A stretch of 64,000 nucleotides of DNA, taken from positions 3,472,001 through 3,536,000 of the forward strand of contig NZ_CP116871.1 of the NCBI RefSeq assembly GCF_031885415.1, given 5' to 3'. Source of the DNA: Microbacterium forte. Lineage in GTDB: Bacteria; Actinomycetota; Actinomycetes; Actinomycetales; Microbacteriaceae. The notes beneath the pieces are model-generated. The model worked only from the letters and a program-made list of their open reading frames with translations, ran no database searches and was not told the DNA's origin. This document shows positions 10,569 through 20,303 of this stretch, one piece after another; within the stretch, counting starts at the first letter, position 1, and each line of letters starts with the position of its first letter. A program made the position numbers and the translations under genes.

Positions 10569-11248
10569 CCCGCATCCTTCTCGTCGAAGACGAGCCCGAC
10601 CTCGCCGACCCGCTCGCCTATCTGCTGCGCCGAGAGGGGTACGAGGTCGAGATCGCCGAGGACGGCCCGGGGGCGCTGACCGCGTTCCGCGAGCGCGGCG
10701 CCGATGTGGTGCTCCTCGACCTGATGCTGCCCGGCATGCCGGGCACCGAGGTGTGCCGGCAGATCCGCTCGACCTCTGCCGTGCCGATCATCATGGTCAC
10801 GGCCAAGGACTCGGAGGTGGACATCGTCGTCGGGCTCGAGCTCGGCGCCGACGACTACGTCACCAAGCCGTACTCGTCGCGTGAGCTGCTGGCTCGGATG
10901 CGTGCTGTGCTGCGCCGCGTGATCCAGGCCGACAGCGAGCTCGACGAGCGCGTGCTCGACGGCGGCCGCGTCTCACTCGACATCGACCGCCACACGGTGA
11001 CGGTCGCCGGTCAGCAGATCAACATGCCGCTGAAGGAGTTCGAACTTCTCGAGGTGCTCATGCGCAATTCGGGTCGCGTGCTCACGCGCGGCCAGCTGAT
11101 CGACCGGGTGTGGGGCAGCGACTACTTCGGCGACACCAAGACCCTCGACGTGCACATCAAGCGCATCCGCTCGCGGATCGAGGAGAACCCGGGCGAGCCG
11201 GTCATGCTCGTCACCGTCCGGGGCCTCGGCTACCGCTTCGAGGGCTGA
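10565..11248 (+). CDS. regX3: Phosphate response regulator RegX3/PhoP (OmpR family)
   Basis: 227 residues. The receiver domain has acidic pocket VEDEPD, phospho-acceptor Asp52 in VVLLDLMLPG, TAKDS and the KPYSSREL lysine. The winged helix (about 130-225) contains PLKEFELLEVLMRNSGRVLT, VWGSDYFGDTKTLDVHIKR and TVRGLGYRFEG. It starts inside the senX3 stop (ATGA). The three PHO-box-like sites in this window are its likely targets. Strong identity; symbol could equally be phoP. Confidence 0.94.
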   Translation: MTRILLVEDEPDLADPLAYLLRREGYEVEIAEDGPGALTAFRERGADVVLLDLMLPGMPGTEVCRQIRSTSAVPIIMVTAKDSEVDIVVGLELGADDYVTKPYSSRELLARMRAVLRRVIQADSELDERVLDGGRVSLDIDRHTVTVAGQQINMPLKEFELLEVLMRNSGRVLTRGQLIDRVWGSDYFGDTKTLDVHIKRIRSRIEENPGEPVMLVTVRGLGYRFEG

Positions 11249-11275
11249 GCGAGGGCTGAGCCCCAGCGCCGTACA

Positions 11276-11310
11276 GAAGAGGCCGTCACCCCGGGGGTGA
11301 CGGCCTCTTC
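11276..11310. terminator. Bidirectional terminator after regX3
   Basis: A 16-bp GC-rich stem (11276-11291 with 11295-11310) with a CGG loop, ending in CTTCTTC. It separates regX3 from the convergent lipoprotein gene. Confidence 0.85.
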
Positions 11311-11328
11311 TTCAGCGTGTGCGCCGGA

Positions 11329-11862
11329 TCACTCCGAGGGAGCGGGGGCGGCCGTGTCGGACGGGACCGGCTCGGGCGTGGGGGTCGACTTCGTGGCGCT
11401 GGGCACCAGGTCGGCGTAGTACGGCAGCGCGCCGTCGAGAACCGGGACCTCGGTCTTGGTGCCGGCGCCGTCACCCGACTGGAAGTGGATCTCGATCGTC
11501 GCACCGGGCATCGTGTCGAGGTCTTCGATGCGCAGCGGCTCCTCGTCGGCGCCGAAACTGACGGTCTTGCCTGCGGGCACCGACACGGTGAACGGGTCGA
11601 GCCCGTCGATCGTCATCGTGAGCGTGGCCTTCTCGGTGGTCGGGTTCACGACGGCGGCGACGAAGTTGCCGACGGAGCCGTCTTCGTTCGCGACGATGAA
11701 CGCGTTGCGCACGTCGATCGGGCCGTCCGAGTCCGAGACGTTGACGCCGTCCGAGGCCGAGTACTGGACCTCCGTCGACTGCGGCGTAATGAACGTGCAG
11801 CCGGTCGCGCCGAGAAGAACGAGGGCGCTGATGGCGGCAGACGCAACAAGGCGCGATTTCAC
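11329..11862 (-). CDS. Secreted lipoprotein of unknown function (DNA modification methylase-like annotation family)
   Basis: 177 residues from GTG 11862, supported by AGGAGG 5 nt upstream. It has a lipoprotein signal: basic KSR, a hydrophobic core and a lipobox ATGC with Cys22. The mature part contains an immunoglobulin-like beta region (VRNAFIVANEDGSVGNFVAA, TLTMTIDGLDPFTVSVPAG) and ends in a Thr/Pro/Ser-rich tail (STPTPEPVPSDTAAPAP). Similar actinobacterial lipoproteins often lie beside carD and carry misleading methylase names. The function is not known; a cell-surface location is well supported. Confidence 0.72.
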   Translation of the reverse strand: MKSRLVASAAISALVLLGATGCTFITPQSTEVQYSASDGVNVSDSDGPIDVRNAFIVANEDGSVGNFVAAVVNPTTEKATLTMTIDGLDPFTVSVPAGKTVSFGADEEPLRIEDLDTMPGATIEIHFQSGDGAGTKTEVPVLDGALPYYADLVPSATKSTPTPEPVPSDTAAPAPSE

Positions 11863-11997
11863 GGGTCCTCCTGAGGTCCGACGGGATATCCGCATCCATT
11901 CTATGCGCATGCGCGGTGCCCCCTGAGGACGTGGAGGCGCGAACCTTAGCGCATTCCCCCTGTGGTATCCTTGAGGTTGCCGAAAGGACAAGTTTTT

Positions 11998-12480
11998 ATG
12001 CTTTTTGAGGTTGGCGAAACTGTCGTCTATCCGCACCATGGCGCTGCGACCATCATCGAGGTCAAGGAGCGCATCATCAAGGGTGAGGCGAAGAAATACC
12101 TGAAGCTCAACGTCACCCAGGGGGACCTCATCATCGAGGTGCCCGCTGAGAACGTCGATCTCGTCGGGGTCCGCGATGTCATCGGCCGAGAGGGCCTCGA
12201 CGCTGTGTTCGAGGTGCTTCGCGCGCCGTTCACCGAGGAGCCGACCAACTGGTCGCGTCGTTACAAGGCGAACCTCGAGAAGCTCGCCTCCGGCGATGTC
12301 ATCAAGGTGAGCGAGGTCGTGCGCGACCTGTGGCGTCGTGACCAGGACCGCGGGCTGTCTGCGGGTGAGAAGCGGATGCTGGCCAAGGCGCGTCAGATCC
12401 TCATCTCCGAGCTCGCGCTCGCTGAGAAGACCGACGAGGACAAGGCGAGCGCACTGCTCGACGAGGTCCTCGCGTCCTGA
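11998..12480 (+). CDS. carD: CarD-family RNA polymerase-binding transcription regulator
   Basis: 160 residues from ATG 11998 with AAAGGA upstream. The N-terminal RNA-polymerase-interacting domain begins [19 protein letters not shown] and has [15 protein letters not shown]. The C-terminal helical DNA-binding part holds [16 protein letters not shown] and [17 protein letters not shown]. CarD binds the RNAP beta subunit and stabilises open promoter complexes, notably at rRNA genes, and is essential in mycobacteria. It heads the conserved carD-ispD-ispF-cysS-rlmB gene order. Confidence 0.95.
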   Translation: MLFEVGETVVYPHHGAATIIEVKERIIKGEAKKYLKLNVTQGDLIIEVPAENVDLVGVRDVIGREGLDAVFEVLRAPFTEEPTNWSRRYKANLEKLASGDVIKVSEVVRDLWRRDQDRGLSAGEKRMLAKARQILISELALAEKTDEDKASALLDEVLAS

Positions 12481-12492
12481 GTGGACTGAGAG

Positions 12493-12522
12493 AAGGCGGG
12501 TGCTTCGGCATCCGCCTTTTTT
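12493..12522 (+). terminator. Rho-independent terminator after carD
   Basis: An 11-bp stem (12493-12503 with 12508-12518, one G-T pair) has a TTCG tetraloop and a run of six T at 12517-12522. It lies just upstream of the ispDF start, so ispDF needs its own promoter; TAACGT at 12535-12540 is a candidate. Confidence 0.9.
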
Positions 12523-12547
12523 CGTGCGCGCCGGTAACGTGAACCTG

Positions 12548-13765
12548 GTGAGCATGCTTCCCGTTCCTGACACCGCGATCATCGTCGTCGCCGCCGGTTC
12601 CGGCACCCGACTGGATGCCGGAGCGCCCAAGGCGTTCGTCGGCATCGACACGCATTCGATCCTCCGCCACGCGCTCGACGGCGTCTTCGCCGCCGCCCCC
12701 GCCCAGGTCATCGTCGTCGCGCCTGCCGGGTTCGAGGGCGACGCCGAGACCGAGGTCCGCGCAGCCGCCGGCGACCGCATCGATCTCGGCAGGGTCGTGA
12801 CGGGCGGGGCTACGCGGCAGGAGTCCGTCTCCGCCGGTCTCGGAGCGCTGTGGGGCGATGTCACGCGAGTGCTCGTCCATGACGCGGCGCGCGCTCTGAC
12901 GCCCCCCGAGATCATCGATGCGGTGGCGGCGGCCATCGACGGCGAGAGCGGGGTGATCCCGACGCTCCCGGTCGTCGACACGTTGAAGCGGGTCGAGGGG
13001 GATGCCGTCATCGCGCCGGTCGATCGCTCCGAGCTCGCCGCGGCGCAGACTCCTCAGGGGTTCCCGCGGGCTCTGCTCGAGGCCGCATACGAAGCGGCGG
13101 CCGCGTCGGGCATCGAGTACACCGACGATGCGGCGCTGTTCGCGGCGGCCGGGCATCTCGTGCGACAGATCGCCGGGTCGCCTCGCGGATTCAAGATCAC
13201 CACGCCGGCCGACCTCGAGCGCGCCCGTCATCTGCTGGCGGACGTGCAGACGCCGACGTCCGTGCCGGACTCCGCACCGGACTCCACATGGACCGGACCC
13301 CGGGTCGGGCTCGGCACGGATGTGCACGCGTTCGGCGGAGACGGCAACCTGTGGCTGGCCGGCATCGAATGGCCGGGCGAGCGAGCGCTCTCGGGTCACT
13401 CCGACGGCGACGCCGTGGCCCATGCGATGGTCGATGCCCTGCTGGGCGCCGCAGGGCTCGGCGACATCGGCGAGCACTTCGGCACCGCGCACCCCGAGTA
13501 CGCCGGCGCTCACGCAGAGGTCTTCCTCGCCCGCACCCGCGAGCTCCTCCACGAAGCGGGCTATGCGATCGGCAACGTGTCGGTGCAGTTCCAGGGCAAT
13601 CGACCGCGCTTCAGCGGCCGCCGTGCCGAGGCTGAGCGGGTGCTCTCGGCGGCACTCGGCGGCGCGCCGGTCTCGGTCACGGCCACCACCACCGACGGCT
13701 TGGGGTTCCCCGGGCGCGGTGAGGGCATCGCGGTGACCGCGGTCGCCATGGTCCACCCGACCTGA
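12548..13765 (+). CDS. ispDF: Bifunctional IspD-IspF enzyme of the MEP isoprenoid pathway
   Basis: 405 residues (from GTG 12548; ATG 12554 is the alternative). Residues 1-230 are IspD, which makes CDP-methylerythritol: nucleotide loop [29 protein letters not shown] and [12 protein letters not shown] Pro/Ser/Thr linker (about 235-250) leads into IspF, which forms the cyclodiphosphate: metal-binding [27 protein letters not shown] and GDIGEHF. The two enzymes are separate in mycobacteria at this same locus, so this is a lineage-specific fusion. TAACGT 7 nt upstream suggests a leaderless start. Isoprenoid output feeds the carotenoid genes at 45.7-53.7 kb. Confidence 0.95.
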   Translation: MSMLPVPDTAIIVVAAGSGTRLDAGAPKAFVGIDTHSILRHALDGVFAAAPAQVIVVAPAGFEGDAETEVRAAAGDRIDLGRVVTGGATRQESVSAGLGALWGDVTRVLVHDAARALTPPEIIDAVAAAIDGESGVIPTLPVVDTLKRVEGDAVIAPVDRSELAAAQTPQGFPRALLEAAYEAAAASGIEYTDDAALFAAAGHLVRQIAGSPRGFKITTPADLERARHLLADVQTPTSVPDSAPDSTWTGPRVGLGTDVHAFGGDGNLWLAGIEWPGERALSGHSDGDAVAHAMVDALLGAAGLGDIGEHFGTAHPEYAGAHAEVFLARTRELLHEAGYAIGNVSVQFQGNRPRFSGRRAEAERVLSAALGGAPVSVTATTTDGLGFPGRGEGIAVTAVAMVHPT

Positions 13766-13854
13766 CGCTGCGGACGGCATCGGGGAATGCGTCGGCATCC
13801 GCCGTCGTTGTGGGGCATCGTCGTGCGGCAGTCGCATGCGGAGAAGGAGGCGTC

Positions 13855-14445
13855 ATGAGGATTCTCGTCATCGGAGCCGGCGGTCAGGTCGGACGAACCG
13901 CCGTCCACGCCTTGGACGGTCATGAGATCATCGCCGCGTCGCGCAGCAGTGAGCCCTCGGTGGACGTCACGGATCCGGCTTCCGTCGAACGCCTGTTCGC
14001 GACAGTCGGCCAGGTCGATGCCGTGATCGTCGCGGTGGGGGAGGTGCCGTTCCGGCCCCTCGACGGGCTGACCCGTGGAGACTACGAATCCGCTTTCCGC
14101 GGCAAGGTGCTGTCGCAGCTCGACGTCGTGCGCATCGGCACGTCGTTCGTGCGCGACCGCGGGTCGTTCACCCTGACCTCCGGCATCCTCGCGCGTGAGC
14201 CCATCGCGGCGGGCGCCGCCGCGTCGTTCGCGAACGGGGCCGTCGAGTCCTTCGTGCTCGCGGCGGCCACCGAACTGCCCCGCGGCATCCGCATCAACGC
14301 CGTGAGCCCGTCGGTGCTCGAGGATGCGCCGTCGTATCACTCGTCGTTCCCCGGCTTCGTGCCCGTGTCGTCGCACCGCGTCGGACAGGCGTACGCGAAG
14401 AGCGTGCTCGGAGTGCAGACCGGGCAGGTGTTCCCGGTCGACTGA
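13855..14445 (+). CDS. Short SDR-family protein lacking the YxxxK catalytic pair
   Basis: 196 residues from ATG 13855 behind AAGGAGG. The N-terminal nucleotide loop is VIGAGGQVGRTAVHAL, then NAVSPSVLEDAP near the C-terminus, both typical of short-chain dehydrogenases. The position of the catalytic Tyr-x-x-x-Lys reads F-A-N-G-A (in AASFANGAVESF), so the usual acid-base residues are absent. A known atypical SDR group shares this. It is inserted between ispDF and cysS in an otherwise conserved block. Substrate unknown. Confidence 0.82.
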   Translation: MRILVIGAGGQVGRTAVHALDGHEIIAASRSSEPSVDVTDPASVERLFATVGQVDAVIVAVGEVPFRPLDGLTRGDYESAFRGKVLSQLDVVRIGTSFVRDRGSFTLTSGILAREPIAAGAAASFANGAVESFVLAAATELPRGIRINAVSPSVLEDAPSYHSSFPGFVPVSSHRVGQAYAKSVLGVQTGQVFPVD

Positions 14446-14506
14446 GGGTCGGCGAGGCGGTTCGAGGGCCCGGGGTCACACCCAGTCAACGGGATCGGCG
14501 GCCCGG

Positions 14507-14512
14507 TAAGCT
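14507..14512 (+). promoter_or_regulatory. -10 box for leaderless cysS
   Basis: TAAGCT, six nucleotides, then GTG 14519. There is no ribosome site in between, and this spacing matches gpmA and serC. Confidence 0.6.
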
Positions 14513-14518
14513 TGTGCG

Positions 14519-15925
14519 GTGACTCTCCGCCTCTACGACACCCGCGCACAGCAGCTGCGCGACTTCGTGCCTCTCGATCCCGAGAACGTCACGATGTATG
14601 TCTGCGGACCCACGGTGCAGTCGGGCCCTCACATCGGGCACGTCCGCGCAGCTCTGAGCTTCGATCTGCTGCGACGCTGGCTGACGCACCGGTACGGCCG
14701 GGTCACGTTCGTGCGCAACGTCACGGACATCGACGACAAGGTGCTCGCGAACGCGACCGACACCGAGCCCTGGTGGGCGCTGGCGTACCGGATGGAGCAG
14801 GAGTTCACCGCGGCGTATGCCGGAGTCGGCATCCTTCCGCCGACCTACGAGCCCCGCGCGACGGCCTCCGTGCCCCAGATGCAGGAGATCATCGCGACCC
14901 TCATCGAGCGCGGTCACGCGTACCCTGCGCCGGACGGCTCGGGAGATGTCTATTTCGACGTGCGCTCGTGGTCGGACTACGGCTCACTGACGAATCAGTC
15001 GATCGACGCCATGGAGGCAGCGGAGGACGCCGACCCCCGAGGCAAGCGCACCCCTCAGGACTTCGCGCTCTGGAAGGGCGCGAAGGTCGATGAGCAGGCG
15101 GATGCCACGTGGCAGTCTCCCTGGGGCGCGGGCCGCCCTGGCTGGCACATCGAGTGCTCGGCGATGTCGAAGCGCTACCTCGGCCCCGAGTTCGACATCC
15201 ACGGCGGCGGCCTCGATCTGCGCTTCCCGCACCACGAGAACGAGCTCGCGCAGTCGACCGCTGCCGGAGACCGCTTCGCGAGGTACTGGGTGCACAACGG
15301 CCTCGTGACGGTGGGCGGGCAGAAGATGTCGAAGTCCCTCGGCAACTTCACGCTCGCTCGCGATGTGCTCGCCGAACGCGACCCGCAGGTCGTGCGCTAC
15401 GCGCTCGCCGCCGCGCACTACCGGTCGAGCCTCGACCTCTCGGAGTCGTCGTGGACCGAGGCCGAGGCGGCGCTGGGGCGGATCCGCACGTTCGTCGAAC
15501 GCGCGGAGCGCATGCTCCCCCGGGCGATCGGCTGGGCGGAGCCCACCCCGATGCCCGACGCCTTCGCGACCGCGATGGATGACGACCTCGGCATTCCGCA
15601 GGCGCTCGGGGTGCTGCACGACACGGTGCGCGCAGGCAACGCGGCGCTCGACGCGGGCGACATCGACGGTGCGGCCTCGGCGAGGCACGAGGTCATCGCG
15701 ATGCTCGACGTGCTCGGATTCGATCGTGTCGGTGAGGCGTCGGGAGGCGGCGACGCGCAGGCGTCCGCTCTCGACACGCTCGTGCAGACGATGATCACGC
15801 AGCGTGCGCAGGCGCGCGCTGACAAGGACTGGGCGGCGGCCGATCGCATTCGTGATGCGATCGCCGCCGCAGGAATCACGCTGGAGGACTCTCCGGCCGG
15901 AACTCATTGGAGTATCGATGGCTAA
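14519..15925 (+). CDS. cysS: Cysteinyl-tRNA synthetase
   Basis: 468 residues, class I synthetase charging tRNA-Cys. It has the zinc-site cysteine and HIGH region (MYVCGPTVQSGPHIGHVRAA), the specificity region WHIECSAMSK, GGGLDLRFPHHENE and the KMSKS loop (GGQKMSKSLGNF). The GTG 14519 start gives the family N-terminus MTLRLYDTRAQQLRDF. The last 8 bases overlap rlmB, so the two are translationally linked, as in mycobacteria. Confidence 0.96.
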   Translation: MTLRLYDTRAQQLRDFVPLDPENVTMYVCGPTVQSGPHIGHVRAALSFDLLRRWLTHRYGRVTFVRNVTDIDDKVLANATDTEPWWALAYRMEQEFTAAYAGVGILPPTYEPRATASVPQMQEIIATLIERGHAYPAPDGSGDVYFDVRSWSDYGSLTNQSIDAMEAAEDADPRGKRTPQDFALWKGAKVDEQADATWQSPWGAGRPGWHIECSAMSKRYLGPEFDIHGGGLDLRFPHHENELAQSTAAGDRFARYWVHNGLVTVGGQKMSKSLGNFTLARDVLAERDPQVVRYALAAAHYRSSLDLSESSWTEAEAALGRIRTFVERAERMLPRAIGWAEPTPMPDAFATAMDDDLGIPQALGVLHDTVRAGNAALDAGDIDGAASARHEVIAMLDVLGFDRVGEASGGGDAQASALDTLVQTMITQRAQARADKDWAAADRIRDAIAAAGITLEDSPAGTHWSIDG

Positions 15926-16925
15926 GCCAGGCAACCCCTCAGCGGGCAAGGGCAAGAAGAAGGGCCCGAGCAAGGGCACAGGCGGACTCGGGCGCAAGGC
16001 GCTCGAGGGCCGCGGACCGACCCCCAAGGCCGAGGACCGCGCATGGCACCCTGCCGGCAAGCGCAAGGCCGCGGCCGAGCGCTATGCGGCGTCCGGTGGA
16101 AAGGGCAAGCCGGGGCAGCGTCAGACCGCCGGCGGCAACCCCAACCGCTCGGCACGCGCGAAGGACAACACCACCGAGGTCGAGGTCGTCACCGGCCGCA
16201 ACTCGGTGCTCGAGGCTCTGCGTGCGAAGATCCCCGCGTCGGCGTTCTACATCGCGCAGCGCGTCGAGATGGACGACCGCGTGAAGGAGATGCTGTCGCT
16301 CGCGACCAACCGCGGCATCCCGGTGCTCGAGGTCACGCGCCAGGAGCTCGACCGCATGGCCGGGTACGACGGAGTGCACCAGGGCGTCGCCGTCAAGGTT
16401 CCGCCCTACGAGTACGCCCACCCGCAGGATCTGCTCGAGGCAGTGATCGACAAGGGCGAGGTTCCGCTGTTCGTCGCCCTCGACGGCATCACCGACCCGC
16501 GCAACCTCGGCGCGATCATCCGCTCGACCGGTGCTTTCGGCGGCCACGGCATCATCCTGCCGCAGCGTCGCTCGGCCGGTGTGAACTCCGCGGCCTGGAA
16601 GACCAGCGCCGGCGCGGCAGCGCGTGTGCCGGTCGCTCTCGCGACGAACCTCACGACGCAGCTCAAGGAGTTCAAGAAGCAGGGTGTGTTCGTGCTCGGC
16701 CTCGACGGCGACGGCGACGTGATGCTGCCCGAGCTGCAGCTCGCAGACCGTCCTGTCGTGATCGTCACCGGTTCCGAGGGCAAGGGCCTGTCGCGCCTCG
16801 TCGCCGAGACCTGCGACCAGATCGTGTCGATCCCGATCTCTGCTGTGACCGAGTCGCTCAACGCCGGTATCGCGACCTCGGTCGCGCTGTACCAGGTGTC
16901 GACCATCCGCAACGCGAAGAAGTAG
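15918..16925 (+). CDS. rlmB: 23S rRNA (guanosine-2251-2'-O)-methyltransferase RlmB (SPOUT)
   Basis: 335 residues from ATG 15918, overlapping cysS. The first 85 or so residues are a Lys/Gly/Ala-rich, probably disordered RNA-binding extension (GKGKKKGPSKGTGGLGRKAL). An L30e-like substrate-binding domain follows (VVTGRNSVLEALRAKIPASA), then the SPOUT knot: LDGITDPRNLGAIIRSTGAF, IVTGSEGKGLSRLV and SLNAGIATSVALYQ. It methylates ribose on 23S rRNA. The basic extension is common in actinobacterial members. Confidence 0.93.
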   Translation: MAKPGNPSAGKGKKKGPSKGTGGLGRKALEGRGPTPKAEDRAWHPAGKRKAAAERYAASGGKGKPGQRQTAGGNPNRSARAKDNTTEVEVVTGRNSVLEALRAKIPASAFYIAQRVEMDDRVKEMLSLATNRGIPVLEVTRQELDRMAGYDGVHQGVAVKVPPYEYAHPQDLLEAVIDKGEVPLFVALDGITDPRNLGAIIRSTGAFGGHGIILPQRRSAGVNSAAWKTSAGAAARVPVALATNLTTQLKEFKKQGVFVLGLDGDGDVMLPELQLADRPVVIVTGSEGKGLSRLVAETCDQIVSIPISAVTESLNAGIATSVALYQVSTIRNAKK

Positions 16926-16936
16926 GGGAGAAGCTC

Positions 16937-17578
16937 ATGGCTCGCATCGTCGTGCTCGGGGGGACCGGCTATGCCGGCCGCCACATCGTCTCGGAGGCGG
17001 TGAGCCGCGGGCACGAGGTCGTCTCGGTCTCTCGCTCCGCACCGTCGAACCCTGTCGAGGGTGCGCAGAACGTCCAGGGGTCCGTGCTCGACCTCGCGAG
17101 CCTGGGCGACGTCTTCGACGGTGCTGACGCCGTCGTGTCGGCATTGTCTCCTCGCGGCGACATGGAGAACTCGGTGCTCGATGCGCTCGGCGGCCTCGTC
17201 GAGAAGCTGAGCGGCACCGAGACGCGCGTCGGCGTGGTCGGCGGCGCGGGCGGAAGCCTGATCGCCCCCGGAGGGCCCCGACTCTTCGACCAGGGCTTCC
17301 CGGAGGAGTACAAGCACGAGGCGCAGGTCGGCATCGACTCGCTCGCGCTGCTGGAGGCGACCGACGACTCGCTCGACTGGTTCTTCATCCACCCCGCCGA
17401 GGTCTTCGGACCCTGGGCGGAGGGCGAGCGCACCGGTCACTACCGCGATGGCGGCGACGTCATCGTGCGCGACGCCGACGGCAAGTCGTTCATCTCCGGT
17501 GGCGACTTCGCCGTCGCCGTGGTCGACGAGATCGAGCAGGGCAACCACCACCGCGAGCGCTTCACGGTCGGTTACTGA
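16937..17578 (+). CDS. NAD(P)-binding Rossmann protein, NmrA/HSCARG-like
   Basis: 213 residues from ATG 16937 with AGGGGAG upstream. It opens with the nucleotide loop VVLGGTGYAGRHIV (residues 5-18), then EVVSVSRSAP and DVFDGADAVVSALSP. The C-terminal region (WFFIHPAEVFGPWAEGERTG) resembles flavin-reductase-like and NmrA-like proteins. It follows rlmB by 11 bp. Ligand and reaction are not predictable; a redox-sensing or reductase role is possible. Confidence 0.82.
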   Translation: MARIVVLGGTGYAGRHIVSEAVSRGHEVVSVSRSAPSNPVEGAQNVQGSVLDLASLGDVFDGADAVVSALSPRGDMENSVLDALGGLVEKLSGTETRVGVVGGAGGSLIAPGGPRLFDQGFPEEYKHEAQVGIDSLALLEATDDSLDWFFIHPAEVFGPWAEGERTGHYRDGGDVIVRDADGKSFISGGDFAVAVVDEIEQGNHHRERFTVGY

Positions 17579-17588
17579 GGCTGCACGG

Positions 17589-18893
17589 TCAGACCAGGTC
17601 GCGCCAGTCGACCTCGTCGTCGTCATCGGCGACCGGATTCGTGCCGGTGACGACGGGCAGGCTCATCGTCTCGGTGGGCGGGCCCATGATGGTCGCCTCG
17701 TCGCGGCGGTGCCGCAGCACCTCGTTGATGTAGCTCGTCAGCACCTCGGCGAGCGGAACGGAGCGTCCCTGGGCCTGTGACAGGTACCACCGATGCTCGA
17801 GGACCTGGTGGAACACCTCGGCGGGTTCGAGCTTGGCCCGCAGCTCCCAGGGGATCGCACGGACGACCGGTTCGAACACGCGGGTCAGCCATTCGTGCGC
17901 GTACATCTCCTCGTCGGCCCACTGCTTGGTCGAGCGCGCGCGGAACTCATCGAGGTCGTTGAGCAGGCGTCGAGCCTGGTTCTCTTCGACGTCGAGGCCG
18001 GTCAGACGGATCAGGCGACGCTGGTGGTGTCCCGCGTCCACGACCTTGGGTTGGATCTCGACGACGGTGCCGTCGGAGGTCGTCGACATCGACATCTCAT
18101 CGATGTCGAACCCGAGGGCGTTGAGACGCTCGACACGTTCGGTGATGCGCCAGGTCTCGGCAGAGGCGAAAGACTCCTGCGCGGTCAACTCGGCCCACAG
18201 CGAGCGATACGACGAGACGATGCCGTCGGCGATCGCGACCGCATCGACGCCGTGCTCCAGGCGCCCGCCGGCGGCGAGATCCATGATCTCGCCGGCGATG
18301 TTGGTGCGGGCGAGATCGAGATCGTAGGCGCGCTGGCCGTCGGTCAGTCCCTCCTCGTGCAGCTCGCCGGTCTCGGCATCGACGAGGTAGGCCGCGTACG
18401 CACCGGCGTCGCGCCGAAAGAGCGTGTTCGACAGCGACACGTCGCCCCAGTAGAAGCCGACGTTGTGCAGGCGCACGAGCAGCACGGCCAGGGCGTCGAC
18501 GAGACGCGTGGCGGTGTCGGGGCGCAGCACGCGGGTGAAGAGCGCACGGTAGGGCATGGAGAACCGCAGGTGCGATGTGACGAGGGCGGCGGCGAGCGGC
18601 TCGCCGTCGGCATCCGAGCGCCCGGCGATCACTGCGACGCGGTCGACGCAGGGCACGTCGAGCCTGGCGAGGTTGCCGAGCATCTCGTACTCGCGCCTCG
18701 CCATCTCATCGGTCGTCTCCTTGACGGCGACGACCTTGCCCGACAGATCGGCGAACCGCACGAGATGCCGCGAGAGCCCCTTCGGGAGCGACACGATCAA
18801 CTCGGACGGCCACTTGGCGAGCGGTGTCGACCAGGGCAGCGCGAGCAGCCCCGGATCGATCGAGCTCGCGGTGATCCGCAGCGCATCCTGCAT
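17589..18893 (-). CDS. DUF4032 protein with a protein-kinase-like fold
   Basis: 434 residues from ATG 18893 with GGAGAG upstream. The N-terminal half looks kinase-like: VVAVKETTDEMARREYEML carries a candidate ATP-binding Lys-Glu pair, RLHNVGFYWGDVSLSNTLFR resembles a catalytic loop, and YLVDAETGELHEEG resembles the metal-binding Asp segment. The C-terminal half is the DUF4032 domain (EMYAHEWLTRVFEPVV, EHRWYLSQAQGR). It ends in an acidic segment (DDDDEVDW). The family is widespread in actinobacteria and of unknown role. It converges with the Rossmann gene. Confidence 0.83.
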   Translation of the reverse strand: MQDALRITASSIDPGLLALPWSTPLAKWPSELIVSLPKGLSRHLVRFADLSGKVVAVKETTDEMARREYEMLGNLARLDVPCVDRVAVIAGRSDADGEPLAAALVTSHLRFSMPYRALFTRVLRPDTATRLVDALAVLLVRLHNVGFYWGDVSLSNTLFRRDAGAYAAYLVDAETGELHEEGLTDGQRAYDLDLARTNIAGEIMDLAAGGRLEHGVDAVAIADGIVSSYRSLWAELTAQESFASAETWRITERVERLNALGFDIDEMSMSTTSDGTVVEIQPKVVDAGHHQRRLIRLTGLDVEENQARRLLNDLDEFRARSTKQWADEEMYAHEWLTRVFEPVVRAIPWELRAKLEPAEVFHQVLEHRWYLSQAQGRSVPLAEVLTSYINEVLRHRRDEATIMGPPTETMSLPVVTGTNPVADDDDEVDWRDLV

Positions 18894-18923
18894 GTCTCTC
18901 CAGTCGGTGGGGGAAAAGAAGAA

Positions 18924-18956
18924 GCGGCGCGGGCGACCGAAGTCAGCCCGCGCCGC
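18924..18956 (-). terminator. Terminator after the ABC ATPase gene
   Basis: An 11-bp GC-rich stem (18924-18934 with 18946-18956), followed in the minus direction by a T-rich tract (TTCTTCTTTTCC). It lies between the ATPase stop and the DUF4032 start, so that gene needs its own promoter. Confidence 0.85.
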
Positions 18957-18970
18957 GTCCGTGGATCCGA

Positions 18971-20074
<1,104 letters not shown>

Positions 20075-20303
20075 TGTGTTTCTCCTTCACCGGCAGGTAC
20101 GTGCCGGACGATCCGTAGTGATAGAGCGGCGGAGCGATCCACCGTGACCCCTCATCGGGTCGGAATCAGTATGGCAGAAGCTCGTCCATCTGGGTATTTC
20201 TCAGCCTGGCTGGTTAACATCGATCTCGGCCGCCTTTCGCGGCGTTCGCCGCCCGAGTGGCGTCCGGGGCCACCCTGCCCCCCTGAGACTGTCTAGAGGA
20301 ACG

